Counted from the first letter of the stretch, positions 1 to 12,587 are shown. The stretch is 64,000 nucleotides of DNA from Schizophyllum amplum (GCA_007026445.1 VDMD01000074.1:1-64000), one strand, 5' to 3'. A program made the numbers and translations. The notes: generated by a model not told the origin, from the letters alone.

Positions 1-878
1 GACTTGATCCGTCTCAGTACTACGTCAGGATCGAGCGCCTCAAGCACGGCCAGCACCTAGCCCAGAACGGCTCCCTTCCACCCGAGTTCTACCAAGCTCG
101 CAACGTGTCCACGGAGTCCAAGACCGGCGGTGTCGATAACTTCGACAAGATTATCATCGCGCACTCGCTCCAGGAGGTCACAAGTGGCGCACTCTACGAT
201 CTCGTCGCTTCATTCACCCCCGACCCACGCACCCTCAATATAGTCCATTGCGCTGTAACCGCCCATGCGATCACCGAGCGTGCTCAGAAGTACAAAACGC
301 TCCAGTATATGTGTATGTGGTATGCACGCATGGTCTTCGAGTGCCTGCGCCACACCGCGGGCAATCCTACAGCGGTGCCGGGCCCTGCGTACGACCGTGC
401 CGGCAGGGTCGCTCTCTTGCCCATGCCTTTAGTCCGCGCCGATGGTTCGCTGCAGTTCCAGTGGACGCAGGGGCGTACATTGGAGGAGATGGCGGACCAC
501 TACGTGATGCTCGTCAGGCAGCAGCCCATCGCGCGAGGAGGCGAGAGCCTCCCGGACGATGTGCAGGTCATACGCGACGACTTCATCGCCGAGTATCAGC
601 AGCACTCCGAGATACGGATTCCGCCCCTATCCGAGCTACAGATGTACATCGCTAGTCTCCTCCGATCTGTGTGGCGCGTTATCGAGACGCAGACATCCGA
701 GGCCTACAAGAGGGTGTATCGCGAAGCGCTCCTATGGATGGAGGTGCGTCCCATTCAGGGCTCCGGGCAATGTGGAAAATAACTGTCACACAGGTTGAAC
801 GCCTAAGAGCGGAGGCCGTGGGAGTTACGCGCTGAGCTGGCGGTAGCCCGAGGCGCTCTTTCCATCGGAGGCGGCTAA
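1..878 (+). CDS. Tandem family copy 1, 5'-truncated by window edge
   Basis: Incomplete gene whose start lies before the window; the frame is open from base 3. The product is unrecognised but clearly paralogous to the genes at 2268, 5312 and 9879: it shares VRIERLK near its beginning, ASFTPDPRTLNIVHCAV, then LQYMCMWYARMVFECLRH, and a helical C-terminal stretch ending LLWMEV. The first exon ends at about 740 (gag before gtgcgtcc), where the paralogs also splice. The last exon is uncertain: an acceptor near 796 or one near 800. The latter gives RRPWELRAELAVARGALS and a stop at 876-878, which resembles the charged tails of the paralogs. No signal peptide or enzyme motif is visible. Family membership is secure; the 3' end is tentative. 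Confidence 0.7.
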
Positions 879-2267
879 ACAATGTCACCACCCCTTCCCG
901 CCGTCAGGTACGGCGCTTGTAGTTCTGTTCTACTGTGATGCCTCTATGGTCGAATGTTCTTCCTTACTCGCCGCTAATGATCAGCGGTGTTCTTCTCCAA
1001 CCTCCCTTGTTGCGCACTTACGGCCTCGTCTACTCTTACCCTTACTGTGCCATTCCAGTCTTTTGATCTTTCCTCAGTCTCAATGATCATACTATCCGCT
1101 TACTTTCATCTTCGCGCGAGCAGGTTGTCAATCGCATGACGGACGATCTGTCAAACAGATTATACAGAGCAGCAGCTTCGCAGTTCTTCCAGATGCCCGC
1201 ACATGGTGCTATCATTCCTGAATCGGTCTCCAGAGGGTTGCGTTAATTTTCTGTAGTGTGTGCGCGTGTGCTGGACTCGAGTGGTCGTCATCCGACGGCG
1301 CAGCCTGGCGCATGCCCTTCACGAGCACAGACGAACGCTTTCCAGGCTTCCCCTCTTGGTACGCTTGTACACCATCCTCGTGATAGACTTTACTTCTGCC
1401 CTAGGACCTGGCAAGGACACCCTCCAGCTGTCATGCAGCTGTCGCCTTAGACCTCATGAGACAGCTGGCGGGCTGGCACTACTAGCGTCTCGAGGGTCGC
1501 ACGGCCGGCGCTGAAGCGCTGACAGCGCACATATACATTTTTATTGCACCACTCGTTTGCATAACATCCTGGTGAGCTCGTGACCATGCTGTGATACAAA
1601 TGAAGGCTAATTGGACCGTCATTTTTTCAGCGCTGGTAAGGCCCGTCCCGCCCGAGGTTTGGCGATATCAATCTTCACGCTGGTGCAGTGGTCATGGACC
1701 CCAGAGCAACAAGCATGGAGCTGTCGAGACTAGGGCATACAGGTGCTCGACTGAGGTGCGGATGAGGCTCAAGCTGGGCTTAGGCTCGACCACTATCAGT
1801 GGTCGACCTAACTAAGACTTTAAGTTCGTGTTTATGGGAGCGGCCGGCGGCATCAGTACGTCGGCCCTCGGCCCGATATACGTAAGCCCGTGGGCCGTGG
1901 CAAGCTCGTGGCTAAGTACCACCGAGCTAACAATCCGGCGTTTTTGCAACGCTTGTCGGCTCCTCCCAGTCTCAAAGGCTGACCACTCTCCATGCTACAT
2001 AGCCTCTTGCAGTTACGGCTGTGTACGTGTCGAGTGGTGCGGCAGAAGTCTGCAGGTGAGTAATTCTAAAGTGTACGACCATTCTTCTGACCGCAGATAC
2101 AGTACCTATCATAATCCGACTCCTGAGAAAATCATGCGTCTCAATTCGCTTTCAATCTCGCACGTCGCTTGCTCACAGACGATTTGACTTGCTTGGGTGC
2201 GTGTCGTCGCTATGATGCCTCGTCGAGTAACTCATCTTTTGGACAGAGCAAGTATCGCTCAAGTAAA
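879..2267. other. Intergenic stretch without a supportable gene
   Basis: About 1.4 kb between copy 1 and copy 2 of the tandem family. Short open frames occur on both strands, but none shows paralogy to neighbours, domain motifs or a convincing splice structure. It probably holds the terminator of copy 1 and the promoter of copy 2. Confidence 0.6.
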
Positions 2268-3357
2268 ATGCTGCAAGGACTTCGCTCCACGGTCGCTTTG
2301 CTGTTCAACGGCTCGCCATCCACGTCGTCACACGCCTCGGACAAGACGACGGCAAAGATGACCAGACCATACCAATACATCCCCTACGTCGTTCAAGACC
2401 GGACGTGTAGCTACTCGCCGAGTCAGTTTGTCGCCATCGTCAAGGAGAACGTCCACTTCGACCCCCAACACAACCGCACGCTGCGTGACTGTCGCGTGAA
2501 CGAAGTCATATACCTCCGGCGCGACGGCGCGTGCGACGGCGGACCGCACGAAGTCGTCGTTGTCCGCTACAGTCACTCCGTCCTCGGAAACGATGGCGCT
2601 GTCCTTGGCACGGACACACGAGTCGGCAGATTCGAGCGTCTCCGGCACGAGTCCATGCGACAGAACAATGACGCCGGCGATTTTGACAGCGTATGCGTCG
2701 CGGAGGTCATCGAGGACGTCTCTCATGATTACCAGCGTGTCGCCTCTTTCACGCCAGCTCAGAGTACGCTCAGCATAGTCGACTGCTTTGTTGTTGCTCG
2801 CATAATCAGCGAGCGCGCCGCCAGCTATACCACTGCGCATTATATGTCCATGTGGTATGCGCGCACGCTGTTTGAAAACCTTCGCCGTCTCATGGGATGG
2901 CCATCGCTGACAGAGGGCACCGCGCACAACCGCGCGGGTATGTGGGCTGAGCTGCAAGTCGTTACCCCACAGGGCCGTCTCGTGCAGTCGATGGACATCG
3001 TAAAAAAACTTCGGCAGCAGCAGTCGAATATACTCGGATACGGCGACAGCGTGGCGGCCATACGCGAGGCGGTACGCCACGACCTGCACCAGGATATTCA
3101 GGAGGGTTCGGCTGCACAGCTGGAAGAGGTACATGACGCTATCGAGACTGCTCGCGCCGGAACGTGGCGAGCCATTGACGAGGCTGCCGATTATGCTCAC
3201 GAGCGAGTGCACCGCGAGGAGCTTCTGCAGGCTGAAGTATGTAAACAAATTCATTGTCCGAAGGCTTCATGTACTAATTTTTTTCCAGCTCGCGCGCACT
3301 ACGGAAGAGGCCAACAAGCTGCGAGCTCAACTCGCGCAGCTTCGTAACGATAGTTAG
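2268..3357 (+). CDS. Tandem family copy 2, unknown function
   Basis: Two exons (2268-3236, 3289-3357) joined by a canonical gt/ag intron, giving 345 aa. I chose ATG 2268 because MLQ plus a short hydrophobic start and an SDKTT-like segment align with copies 3 and 4 (MLQALLSIGRLLF and MLQLFRSIARLLS). Visible blocks are YIPYVVQDRTCSYSPSQF, then NRTLRDCRVNEVIYLRR, a strand-rich segment with VVVVRYSHS, a helical block with AHYMSMWYARTLFENLRR, and a C-terminal helix. The small second exon encodes LARTTEEANKLRAQLAQLRN, a likely short coiled coil. I do not recognise the family. It has no transmembrane span and no catalytic motif. A long antisense frame over this exon is a shadow. Tandem copies on the same strand imply unequal crossing-over. 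Confidence 0.8.
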
Positions 3358-4558
3358 CGAAGTGTTCGATCATCATACGCTTCTGCTCTCGCCGCATCTC
3401 TGTGCGTTCTCTTTTGCGTGGATTCGTCCTGCTTCCTTGTTCAACGCAGCCAATATCACGGCGTGTTTGTTTACCTTTCTGTTTGTCGGTGACTTGTTTG
3501 TATTTGGAAAGAGGGGATGATTCGATCTGGCATGAGACCATTATCACGCCTTGATCACTCCGTCGCTTTGGAGCTCTGCACCGTCTACCCTCAAGACTGA
3601 TTACACTCTAAGGTCGATCGTGGATGGACAGACAGCCACTCCACACAATTTGGACGGCCTGGCCGCCGGTTGCATCGGCACCCTACAACTGCTTGGAGTT
3701 TTTGCTCCGTGCATGATCTGATGAATGGCGAGTCAGTCGATCGCTGTACCTAATGCCGTACTGACGACAGCTGTGCTCAAGGGGTCTAGCAATCAGCTTC
3801 ACGAGATGCCTATACCTTGATAAGCTCCTGACCGTATCTTTCAACATACTCACTGACCATGAGACCGCTCGATGTCTGTCAACATACAGGAGACAACGGA
3901 CGAGGAGATGGAACGTGGCTCGACTACGCTTCGGCTGTACCCCACTCACGAGGCTGATCCTAGTCCTTCCGACGGGGCTTGGGCCGACGATATTGGTAAC
4001 ACAGGTCATGATTGGTGAGCAGTGCTACGTAGACGTCGGAGAGAAGTAAAAAGGCATGCTCTGTAACGTGTGATCTTACTCGTGTTGCCTCACTCTATTG
4101 ACCGACTGCGTTCCTAAGCGCGGCCGTGACGCTCCTTGCTTCAGCCTTTGGGGCCGGATATGTATACTGGTCACCGCAAGCAAGCAACAGATAGGCTTTA
4201 GATCCGATGACCCGCAGTTCTTCCCAACAAACTTGCGATAAGTACGTAGATTTCTCTCCGCTGCACAGCTGCTTGGCCTTTTTTCCCTCGCGACAAGCGT
4301 AACTTGGGGCTGATCTGCTTCTTCCAAGCTCGTTTCGCGTGGCACATCACCCCTGTTCACAAGAAAGACGATCCTGTGCGACTCCTGACTCCGCACCGAG
4401 CGCATTATACCCAATCACCCAGCTGAGAGGCCCACTGAACGGCAGTCAAGCTTACAACAATGCTCAACATGCGGCCGTCTATTCCTTGTATTATAATCAA
4501 CCAACGATCAACCCACGATCAACCGGTATGGAGACAGACATAATGATATATCGTTAAC
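3358..4558. other. Intergenic stretch, nothing recognisable
   Basis: About 1.2 kb between copy 2 and the relic at 4559. Short frames on both strands (for example minus 3683-4009 and 4076-4414) have no family resemblance and no plausible splicing. I see no RNA gene or transposon ends. Confidence 0.55.
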
Positions 4559-4940
4559 ATGCTTCAGGCTCTACGCGTCATGAGCGCATTCCTCTACCAC
4601 CCTTTACCCAACTCAGACAAGGCCCCAGTCCATGACCACCCCACTTCGCCATATCCTTGCGTCGTTGCATGCACTTACCCTTGCACTTATCCTCCACGGC
4701 AGTTTATGGATATCGCTGGAACCGGGAACCCGGGACGGAGTCATTACCGCTTAGACACACGCGTATCAAGACATCCTGCTGCTCAGAGCCACCACTAGGC
4801 GTGTCCCAGGCCGCTGCCCCGAGGTCTCCTCGCCGGGCCCGCTAGGCTATTCCATCGTAATGGACAGCAATCAGCTTGACTCCCAGCACGACCGCCCGCT
4901 ACACGATCGTCGCGTGCACGAGGTCATTCACTACTAACCA
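4559..4940 (+). pseudogene. Degraded relic of the tandem family
   Basis: ATG 4559 opens MLQALRVMSAFLYHP followed by PNSDKAP, and later YPPRQFMDIAG. These match the start of copy 3 (MLQALLSIGRLLF, PNPDKTT, YSPRQFVDIVE). After a broken stretch, 4861-4935 reads MDSNQLDSQHDRPLHDRRV then HEVIHY and a stop, matching the LDPFRDRTLRDCLVDEVIHF block of copy 3. Frame breaks, the stop and the lack of the downstream helical domain make it a truncated pseudogene covering only about the first 90 codons. It shows that the array once had at least five units. Confidence 0.75.
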
Positions 4941-5311
4941 GCCGCAAGTGCGTGGTCATAAGCAGCCGGCTTCATGCTTCATCTGCCAGAGTCTGACGCG
5001 GAAGACGGTGAGACGTGCCTCTCCACTATCAGCCAAGGGTCAGGGCTGACAGGCTGTGAGCGAGCTAGGGCCGTCCACTTCTTCAGGGTCGTAGAACGGT
5101 TCCAGTCAGCTGTGTACGAAGGTATCCCTTTATTCCCGATGTGATCTATGTACTACTATAAACGCTCAAGGTCTCGCAGGCTCTCGAACCCATACGACCT
5201 CGGACGACTGTCTAGCTCTAGGGAGCTGCTACTGCCATTATCTCTGTCGTTGTTCGTCGCTTTCTTCCTTTCGTGTTAACTGACCAGGTTCAGCAGGCTT
5301 GTAACATAATA
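4941..5311. other. Intergenic, presumed promoter of copy 3
   Basis: About 370 bases between the relic and copy 3. A few degenerate bases after 4941 may still belong to the relic. I see no open frame or clear TATA box. Confidence 0.5.
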
Positions 5312-6471
5312 ATGCTGCAAGCCCTACTGTCTATAGGCAGGCTTCTCTTCTCCGATGTTGCACCCAATCCCGACAAAACGACGGAAAGGGTGACCACGCC
5401 CCATCAGCGTATTCCCTACTTCGTTCAAGAACGCTCGTGCAGCTATTCGCCTCGTCAATTCGTTGACATAGTCGAGGACAACGTTCACTTGGACCCCTTC
5501 CGCGACCGCACGTTACGTGACTGCCTCGTCGACGAGGTTATTCACTTTAGGCGCGAGCGAGCTTTCGGCAAGCTGCCACACGAGTTCGTCATCGTCTGCT
5601 ACAGCCACGCCGCATCGAGCAAGGACGGGACCACGACCGGCATCGATCGCCGCCTCGTCAAAGTCGAGCGCCAGAAGCACTACTACTCCAACGATCAGGA
5701 TCGCTCCGAGCCTGTCCCGCTGACGAATGCAGCGCTCGATGCGACTCTCGACCGCGTCCTTTTCGCGGAGTTCGTCGCAGACGTGTCTCGCTCATACGAG
5801 CGCGTGGCGTCCTTCACGCCGACACAAGGCGCCCTGAACATCGTCGATTGCGCCTCTGCTGCCCACACGCTGAGCCAGCGCGCGGGCAGATACAGCACTC
5901 TGCACTACACGTGCATGTGGTACGCTCGCATGCTCTTCGAAAGCCTTCGCCGTCTAGCAGGATCGCCTCTCACGCAGCCGGGTCCTGCGCTCAAACGCGC
6001 GGGGATGTGGAACAAGATGCGCATCGTCACTGTAGAAGGTCGGCTTACGTTGAACGCACCGTCGGCAGATATCGTCTCCATGCTCCTGCAAGCCGCGAGG
6101 AGGTCTAGAAACGGCGAGGACGCAGATGCTGTGCGCGACGCCGTCGAGAACGACCGCAACGAGGACTCGAATGTGCTCGATCCGCTTGCCGAGGTCCAGC
6201 AGTCTATTCAGACCCTGCGCACCGCTACGTGGGAGACGATCACGAATGCCGCCGCTGTCGCGCATGAGCGCGTCTACCGCGAGGAGAATCTCAGGAAGGA
6301 AGTGCGTCGGCCGAATATGTCCTCTTTTCGGACACATGGCTAACTGCTACCCAGCTTGCGCGCAAGAACGAGATGCTCGAACACCAGAAAGCCGAGCTTG
6401 CTCGGCTCACTGCCGAGATGGGTGGCCTTCGTGCGCGGGAGCTCGTCAAGGGCGGAGTGCAGGCGGCGTGA
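5312..6471 (+). CDS. Tandem family copy 3, unknown function
   Basis: Two exons (5312-6301, 6355-6471), 368 aa. ATG 5312 was chosen because MLQALLSIGRLLF aligns with the starts of copies 2 and 4. It has the same layout: YFVQERSCSYSPRQFVDIVE, FRDRTLRDCLVDEVIHFRR, a strand-rich part with FVIVCYSHA, a variable linker, VASFTPTQGALNIVDCA, then LHYTCMWYARMLFESLRRLA and a C-terminal helix. Exon 2 gives LARKNEMLEHQKAELARLTA and ends KGGVQAA: a heptad-like charged tail. The intron starts gtgcgtc and ends cccag. The family is not recognised; it appears soluble. It is closer to copy 4 than to copy 2 in the central blocks. Confidence 0.82.
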
Positions 6472-9400
6472 TTCCCGCAGAAATCGCCAGGCGCCGCAGG
6501 TTTCCTCGTCCGCAGGGCAGTGGTGAGAGTGATGTCGCTATTCCGATTTTGTTACCTGGGCAAATCTCTTCTACTAAGATACGAGCTGGACTCCACTCGC
6601 CATTTTTGTTCGTCTCCTTTCGCTATCTCAGTTCACCTGTCAATTCAGCACCGTATGCATCTCCCACCACAAGTGCCCTTGGTACGCTTGCCCTCCAGCG
6701 ATTCTAGGCATACATATATTTCGATTTATCATTTTTGACCGTCATCTAGACCAGCTATAGAGCGCTACTTGTACTGTTCTTGCTTACTGCCATGCGTGCT
6801 TGCTGTCTTCTACTCTGCTTTTATGATTTTACGCTTCCAAGAACGCGTCTTCCGGATGAGCTCCAAGTGGCGGAAGACCGGGATGACTCATACCAATCTT
6901 CCGATTCAAGTACTACTTACAGCATGCGCATCTGCCACCGCCAAGTCAGTGCTTCGTTGGTGCTTCGCGATCCGCGACTCTACTCTCTAAATACTCGCTC
7001 GACTTGCCAAATTTTGCGCCGTGAACAGGACTACCACAGGATGTAACCTCCGGGGGCAGTCTAGAGAATGGGCGCTTGCATGCAGAGGTCAGCAGAAAGG
7101 TCAGAGCCTTGCGCTTGATCCCCGGATTGCCGGCGCGTATGAGTCACTTGTTCCGGAAAGGGAAGGTATTGTTCTCTTCTCGAACCTCTTGAGCCCCGAG
7201 TTCTCTTAGCATCATCATCATTCCAAGTCCTCAGGTCTGACCTGTTGAGTGGTTAGTGTCACTAGTAGAATCGAAAACCCGGACATAGGCAGTGCTGCCT
7301 TCAGTCCAGATGTCTACGTACCGCGCTCGCATCGTTGCTCTCCCGCTTTTACCACTCGTCGGTGCATTCCTCAGTCGGTAATTAGTTTAAGAGCCTGATA
7401 AATCCTCCGTACCAGTCACCGCAAACGAGGGGGTTCCGAATGGGGCGGATGCTTGGACTTGTTTACTCCTTTGTTACTCCTCTTCAGCGTTTCCCACCAT
7501 GTCGATCTGGACTGACGACCACGGATGACCCGCGCAATCTCTGGCTCAATCCTCGAAAGACAACAACACATTCTGAACCTACACCATATGCGCGGGTGAC
7601 CTGGCAAGCCAATACTGCGAGTCGCGACTTGCAGGCATATACTGAAAGCGGAGCTGGAGAAGAACCTCAGCGTCGCTGTGCCGCATACAACGGGAAATTC
7701 TCTCAGAGATTCTCTGTATGCCGTACTCCCTGCGTGCACCCAGAACCCTCTTATGCAATGGCCGGGATTTTACGAGGCCGTCGGTCTGGAGGAGAGGGAC
7801 GCCCCAGATACGCCCCCGCGCCGATCGTCTGCAGGCATACACCAGGGACTGCAGCGCTTGATATCGACCAGTGCTGAAGCCCATGCTTGTAAAGTGCGTC
7901 CTCTCTCCGTCGCTCAAGCCATATTCTCACGCATCTCGCTTGTGTCCTCGATCTCACAGACCATGGCTTCATTCCTGCAACCCTCGGCGCATCTCTGGTC
8001 CCAGAGGTGACGGCGTCTCTGGATCCAGGTGCGTTATCGTCCATGAAGCTCAACGCGATGCTGACGCACGCTCGAAGTTCTATGTCCTTCCCTTACATCG
8101 ACCCCGGTACATTGCAGACAAGATTTCGCCTCGCCCGCCCCCGAAACGCTAGCCGAGCCGACTTCTTACTCCACCTTAGACATGTAATGCGGACTACCTT
8201 GCGCCAGTTTCCTCGCCCTAGGCCTTTTTCTTTCCCTCTGTGCCATCCTTTTACACCTCTCAGCGAGCCCCAGTCCGGCGGATGAGAAGATTGTGGTGAC
8301 GTTCGCGGCGGAACGGCCGTGCGGTGAGCCATGACTCGTCTTCAATCCGTAGGCGCTTTTGTCCCGTCAGCGCACAGCGTGCAGGGCCCCGAAGCTAGCA
8401 GCTGTGCCGCACTCGGCCCGGCGAAGACGGCGTACATCCTTGAAGTCCCTAGCTGCAACCTTCGCCGTGTTGGTGAGTCGATCAGTGCCTTTGAGGTCTC
8501 CGTGTTGACGAGAACTATCTCAGACCGTCGTATTGTATTCTGGACAATCACACTCGCCATCTTTCGCTGTCTATTGGAGTAATGTCGGCGCAGCCTTCCA
8601 TGCAGGCTGATGTTCAGGACCGCCTACATGCGCCTGAGAGCTCGGTGCAGGAGGCTGACTCGGGACTCACCTCATGCATGTCTTCAAGGTTTGCACGCGT
8701 TGGTCGGTGATAGACAGGTCGAGCGTGTTCTACATGCAACATGCCGGACATTGGACATGATTGTCTTGACGAATACCAAAGATGAGAAAAATGCCTTTCG
8801 ACCTGCATGCTTTGACGTCTCGCGCCGTATGCCTTCCAGACTGACAGGCTGACCGACATACGTTGTTGTTATGCAAAACCACCAAGTCTCGGTGCAAGTT
8901 TCCAGCTTATCCCGTACGTCGCGGCTATGTAAGTACGTACCCTGACCATGTTTACATGATGTACATGCAGGCCACTCGACCCAGACTCGAGTGGAAGGCA
9001 GGCGAATCTTCCTCGAGCAGACTGCATCACACGCATGCCATCTGGAGCGCTTATAAATTTGTACCTCTAGGCTGGTGGATTCCCTGCTAGTCGGTCTATC
9101 GTCGTCTCGTGTCGACTAACGCAATATGTAAAGACTCTGCGCCGTGCATTGTGCAAGGTTTCGGGGCTCTCCATCCACGCGCGGGCCCGTGGTTGGGCAA
9201 ACAGCTGGTCGGGCTCAATTGTGATGACCGTATGCCGAATGTACGAGTGCAATCTGAAGCCGGTCGATAGCTATATTGCAACTCTACTGCCTCCTCCTTA
9301 GAGCATGGCACGCACCACAATATCCTGCGAGCGTGCTTTCATCTGCGCGTTTAGTCTGTGCTTAGCACACGTTCTTCATTTATGATCCGTCCTTCCGTCC

Positions 9401-9878
9401 GGAGATGACTGCAATCAACCTGCGCGTGCGTGACGTGAGGCTTACAGTCGTCTGCGCGGCACCTCCCAACCTCCTTGCGTCTGATACCATGGCGTGTATA
9501 GAGCGCTGATAAGTCGCAGCTCTCATACTCGTTCTGACGCCCGAAGGAAGGAACCTTACACGACTGGCCACCCACAAGAGGTACGAGAGCAGGCGTGGCG
9601 CAGGCGCGGTGCGAATACAGTGAGTACCAACGTGGATGCCTGATTGGGATCTTCTCGTCCCATGCGCAAAACAGCAAGTGATGCAGTTCACTCAAGGCTT
9701 CTCCGCAGCGCTACCGATAGACCCACTCTTGGCCAACGAGGGCTGAGGCCTGAGGAGCTCTGACCTGGCTCTGACCCGCCGCCTCGTGTCCGAGGATTGT
9801 ACTGGGTCGCACCCTTGCATCTTGCGACGCCATCAATTGACCTTGAAGCCTTTGGGACATATAGAAACGGCTCTCGAC
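6472..9878. other. 3.4 kb without a confident gene
   Basis: Separates copies 3 and 4. The most protein-like frame is plus 7600-8010 (it contains ILKAELEKNLSVAVP and MQWPGFYEAVGLEE), but it lacks a start, a domain or a paralog in the window, so it is at best a gene relic. Other frames look random. No terminal repeats, transposase or RNA gene are visible. Confidence 0.5.
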
Positions 9879-11217
9879 ATGCTTCAGCTTTTCCGCTCCA
9901 TAGCCAGACTCTTGTCCGGTCCCCCACCCGACCCCGACAAGACGACAGAATCGATGAACACTCCTAAGCAATACATCCCCGGTCTCGTCGCTGAACGGTC
10001 GTACCCTTACTCTCCTAAACAATTTCTGAACGTCGTCAAGGACCACGAGCACAGCGATGCCCATCGCGACCGCACCCTTCGCGACTGTCACGTCGACGAG
10101 GTCATCCACCTGCGACGCGAGTCCAGCACGCTCATGAAGGTGCCGCATGAGATCATCCTCGTCTGCTATAGCCATACCGTGATCGACGCCAACGGGGCCA
10201 CGGCCTGTACAGACGTTCGAGTCGCCAAGATCGAGCGCCTCAAGTACTACCGTTCTGGTGCTGAGGACGGCTCTCTGGGGTCTGTTCCGCTCTACACTCC
10301 CGCTCGAAGGGCATCCCGCGACTCCAAGGGTGTGGCTACAGGGAACCTCGACCGCGTTCTCGTCGGGGAGAAGGTGGCGGAGCTCGCATACGGCTACGAG
10401 CGCGTGGGCTCCTTCACGCCTGCACAGGGCTCGCTGAACATCGTCGACTGTGCCGTGGCTGCCCACACCATCACCGAGCGCGCTGAGGACTACAGCACGC
10501 TGCAGTACATGTGCATGTGGTACGCGCGTATGCTCTTCGAGAGCCTTCGTCGTCTGGCGGGAACGCCGACGACGCAGGAAGGCCCTGCCTTTAAGCGCGC
10601 GGGCATGTGGCGGAAGGCTCGGATGGTCACCGCCGAGGGCCGTCTGGTGCTGGATGCCCGTCCCTCGGACCTGGTGAGCGGGGTCCTCGGAGGCGCCAGC
10701 GATACTCAGGAACGAGAGGTGCGTGACGCCATCGAGAGAGACCGGGCGGTGGACAAACAGGGCTCGGAACCGCTGCGGGAAGTGCAGGAAGACATTGAAG
10801 TCTGCCGGACCGAGACGTGGAGGGTGATTGGGGAGGGTGCTGCGGCTGCATACGAGCGCGCCCACCGTGAGGACATTCTCAAGGCTGAGGTGCGTAGGCG
10901 GGTACTACATTGTGATTACTTCTGAGTGCTGACTATATCGTAGAACGCACGCAAGGATGCCGAGCTTGCCGAGCGCGTCCGTCGTGAGGACATTCTCAAT
11001 GGCGAGGTGCGCTGGCGGGGCACACTTCTCGGTCCCTCGTGAATACTGACTATCTCGTGTCTAGCTCGCTCGTGCCCGTGATGAGGCTGCCCGCGACAGA
11101 GCGGAGGCTGCACGCAAGGACGACGAGCTAGCCAAGCTCCGCGCCCAGCTTGCCCAGGTCCAAGCCGCTGACCCCAATGCCTTCGCGCAGGCCAGCAAGG
11201 GCGGACGCCGCCGCTGA
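9879..11217 (+). CDS. Tandem family copy 4 with duplicated tail exon
   Basis: Three exons (9879-10889, 10944-11006, 11065-11217), 408 aa. ATG 9879 starts MLQLFRSIARLLSGPPPDPD, aligned with the paralogs; an upstream in-frame extension to 9786 lacks an ATG. The blocks are YSPKQFLNVVKD, HRDRTLRDCHVDEVIHLRR, IILVCYSHT, SFTPAQGSLNIVDCAV, LQYMCMWYARMLFESLRRLA and a C-terminal helix. Exon 2 (63 nt, ending RVRREDILNGE) repeats the end of exon 1 (ERAHREDILKAE), including the following donor sequence, so it is a tandem exon duplication. Exon 3 encodes an Ala/Arg/Glu-rich coiled-coil tail (DEAARDRAEAARKDDEL) and ends KGGRRR. The family is unrecognised; a scaffold-like or regulatory role would be pure guesswork. 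Confidence 0.85.
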
Positions 11218-12264
11218 ACATCCTTAGGATTTTTTTCTCCCATTCGTGTACTTCTACGTCCCCCTTCCGCCCTCGCCTTTGCTCTGACGTTACCTTTCTT
11301 GTGAGACTGCTATATGACTGCCTGAAGAACACCGTGTTTGCTGGCTACCGTGCTCGGATCTTCTGTACATATACTTATATTCTCGATCCGCCTTTGTTCG
11401 ACAGTACATGATACATGACTTTCAGTTGCCTCTTACCTCAGTGCTTAGCCTACCAAAATCAGCGATGCCGTAGTTGCATACGATTCAGAACCTTTACAGC
11501 GACCGACAGAACAATAGAGACCCGCGCTCTTGGAGCTCTTTGTTTGTGGAGCATGCACAGACAAGCCGACTGGTAGCTGCTGGACTGAGTATTCGGTGTC
11601 CCAGCGCGCGGAATGCCTTCCGTCGGTGCTTTTATTGTACCCTGTACAGCTGATTCTAAATACGACTGACTATCGAGCGCTAGACAGGGGACAGACTAGA
11701 TCCCATGTGTTGTTTGATCCAGCTCCAAGTAAACAGATCAAAACCGCTCCAAAGGCCTGCAGGTCTCTATTGTTCTGTCGGTCGCTGTATGTTGTTGCAA
11801 GTAGAACGAAGCTGGCATATGAGGCACCCTAAGCTCTGGTTCGGCTTGAGTCTTGAATGCCGCGCAATCTAGTTCTCAGCCATCTCAAGAGCTGTCCCCT
11901 GTGGACAGGCTGCTACGCTCACATATAGTGTCCTGGATACATGAAGCGTTCTGGCTACAGAGTGGAATGGCGGCGCACGGCACGGCGCGAGCTTGTCCAT
12001 TGTTCCAGAAAAGGCAAGCATTCTGATTCCGCTGCCCCATTTTGCTTCCGATGTCACATATCTCCCTTCGTACGATCTCACATTGATCTCACAAGATCTA
12101 TCGGTTCCTGCATCTTCCGAATCTCATCGACATCCCGGTCTCGACTCTCATCCCGGTCTCATCACGCATTCCTCGTCTCATCGCGCATTCTTTCATTCCT
12201 GCATTTCTTCTCACACATTCCTCGTTTCATCGCGCATTTCTCGCCTCGGCCACGCAGAGTCTCT

Positions 12265-12378
12265 CGCCTCATCGCACGTCACTCGCCTCATCGCACGTCC
12301 CTCGTCTCATCACACGTCCCTTGCCTCATCACACGTCCCTCGCCTCATCACACGTCCCTCGCCTCATCACCCGTTCCT
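12265..12378. repeat. 19-bp minisatellite
   Basis: About six imperfect head-to-tail copies of a unit close to ctcgcctcatcacacgtcc, with C/T and G/A changes between units. Looser relatives (ctcatcgcgcattc) extend upstream to about 12140. Confidence 0.8.
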
Positions 12379-12587
12379 TGCCTTCCTTTGCCTTCCTTTC
12401 AGATCCCCAACGTCCGGGTCGCTGCACTGAACGATCGAGATCTCCGCCTGCCCACCCACCGTGACCCATCGGCGCATCATCTGAGATTCTCGGTAAGTAC
12501 GCGCTCGCTCAGAGTCACAGAAGTCAGAGTCATTTGGGAGACTGCTGAGTCATTTGGGAGACTACAGAGTCATGTAAGCAGATCGGG

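Noticed and set aside
2328..3254. 308-codon open frame antisense to tandem copy 2 (also 9711-10865 antisense to copy 4)
   Set aside because: Antisense shadow produced by GC-rich third positions; the plus-strand protein is conserved in four copies, while the antisense frames share only mirrored residues and lack splice sites.
7600..8010. Protein-like plus frame, possible gene relic
   Set aside because: No start codon, paralog or domain could be identified; reported only as part of the intergenic stretch.
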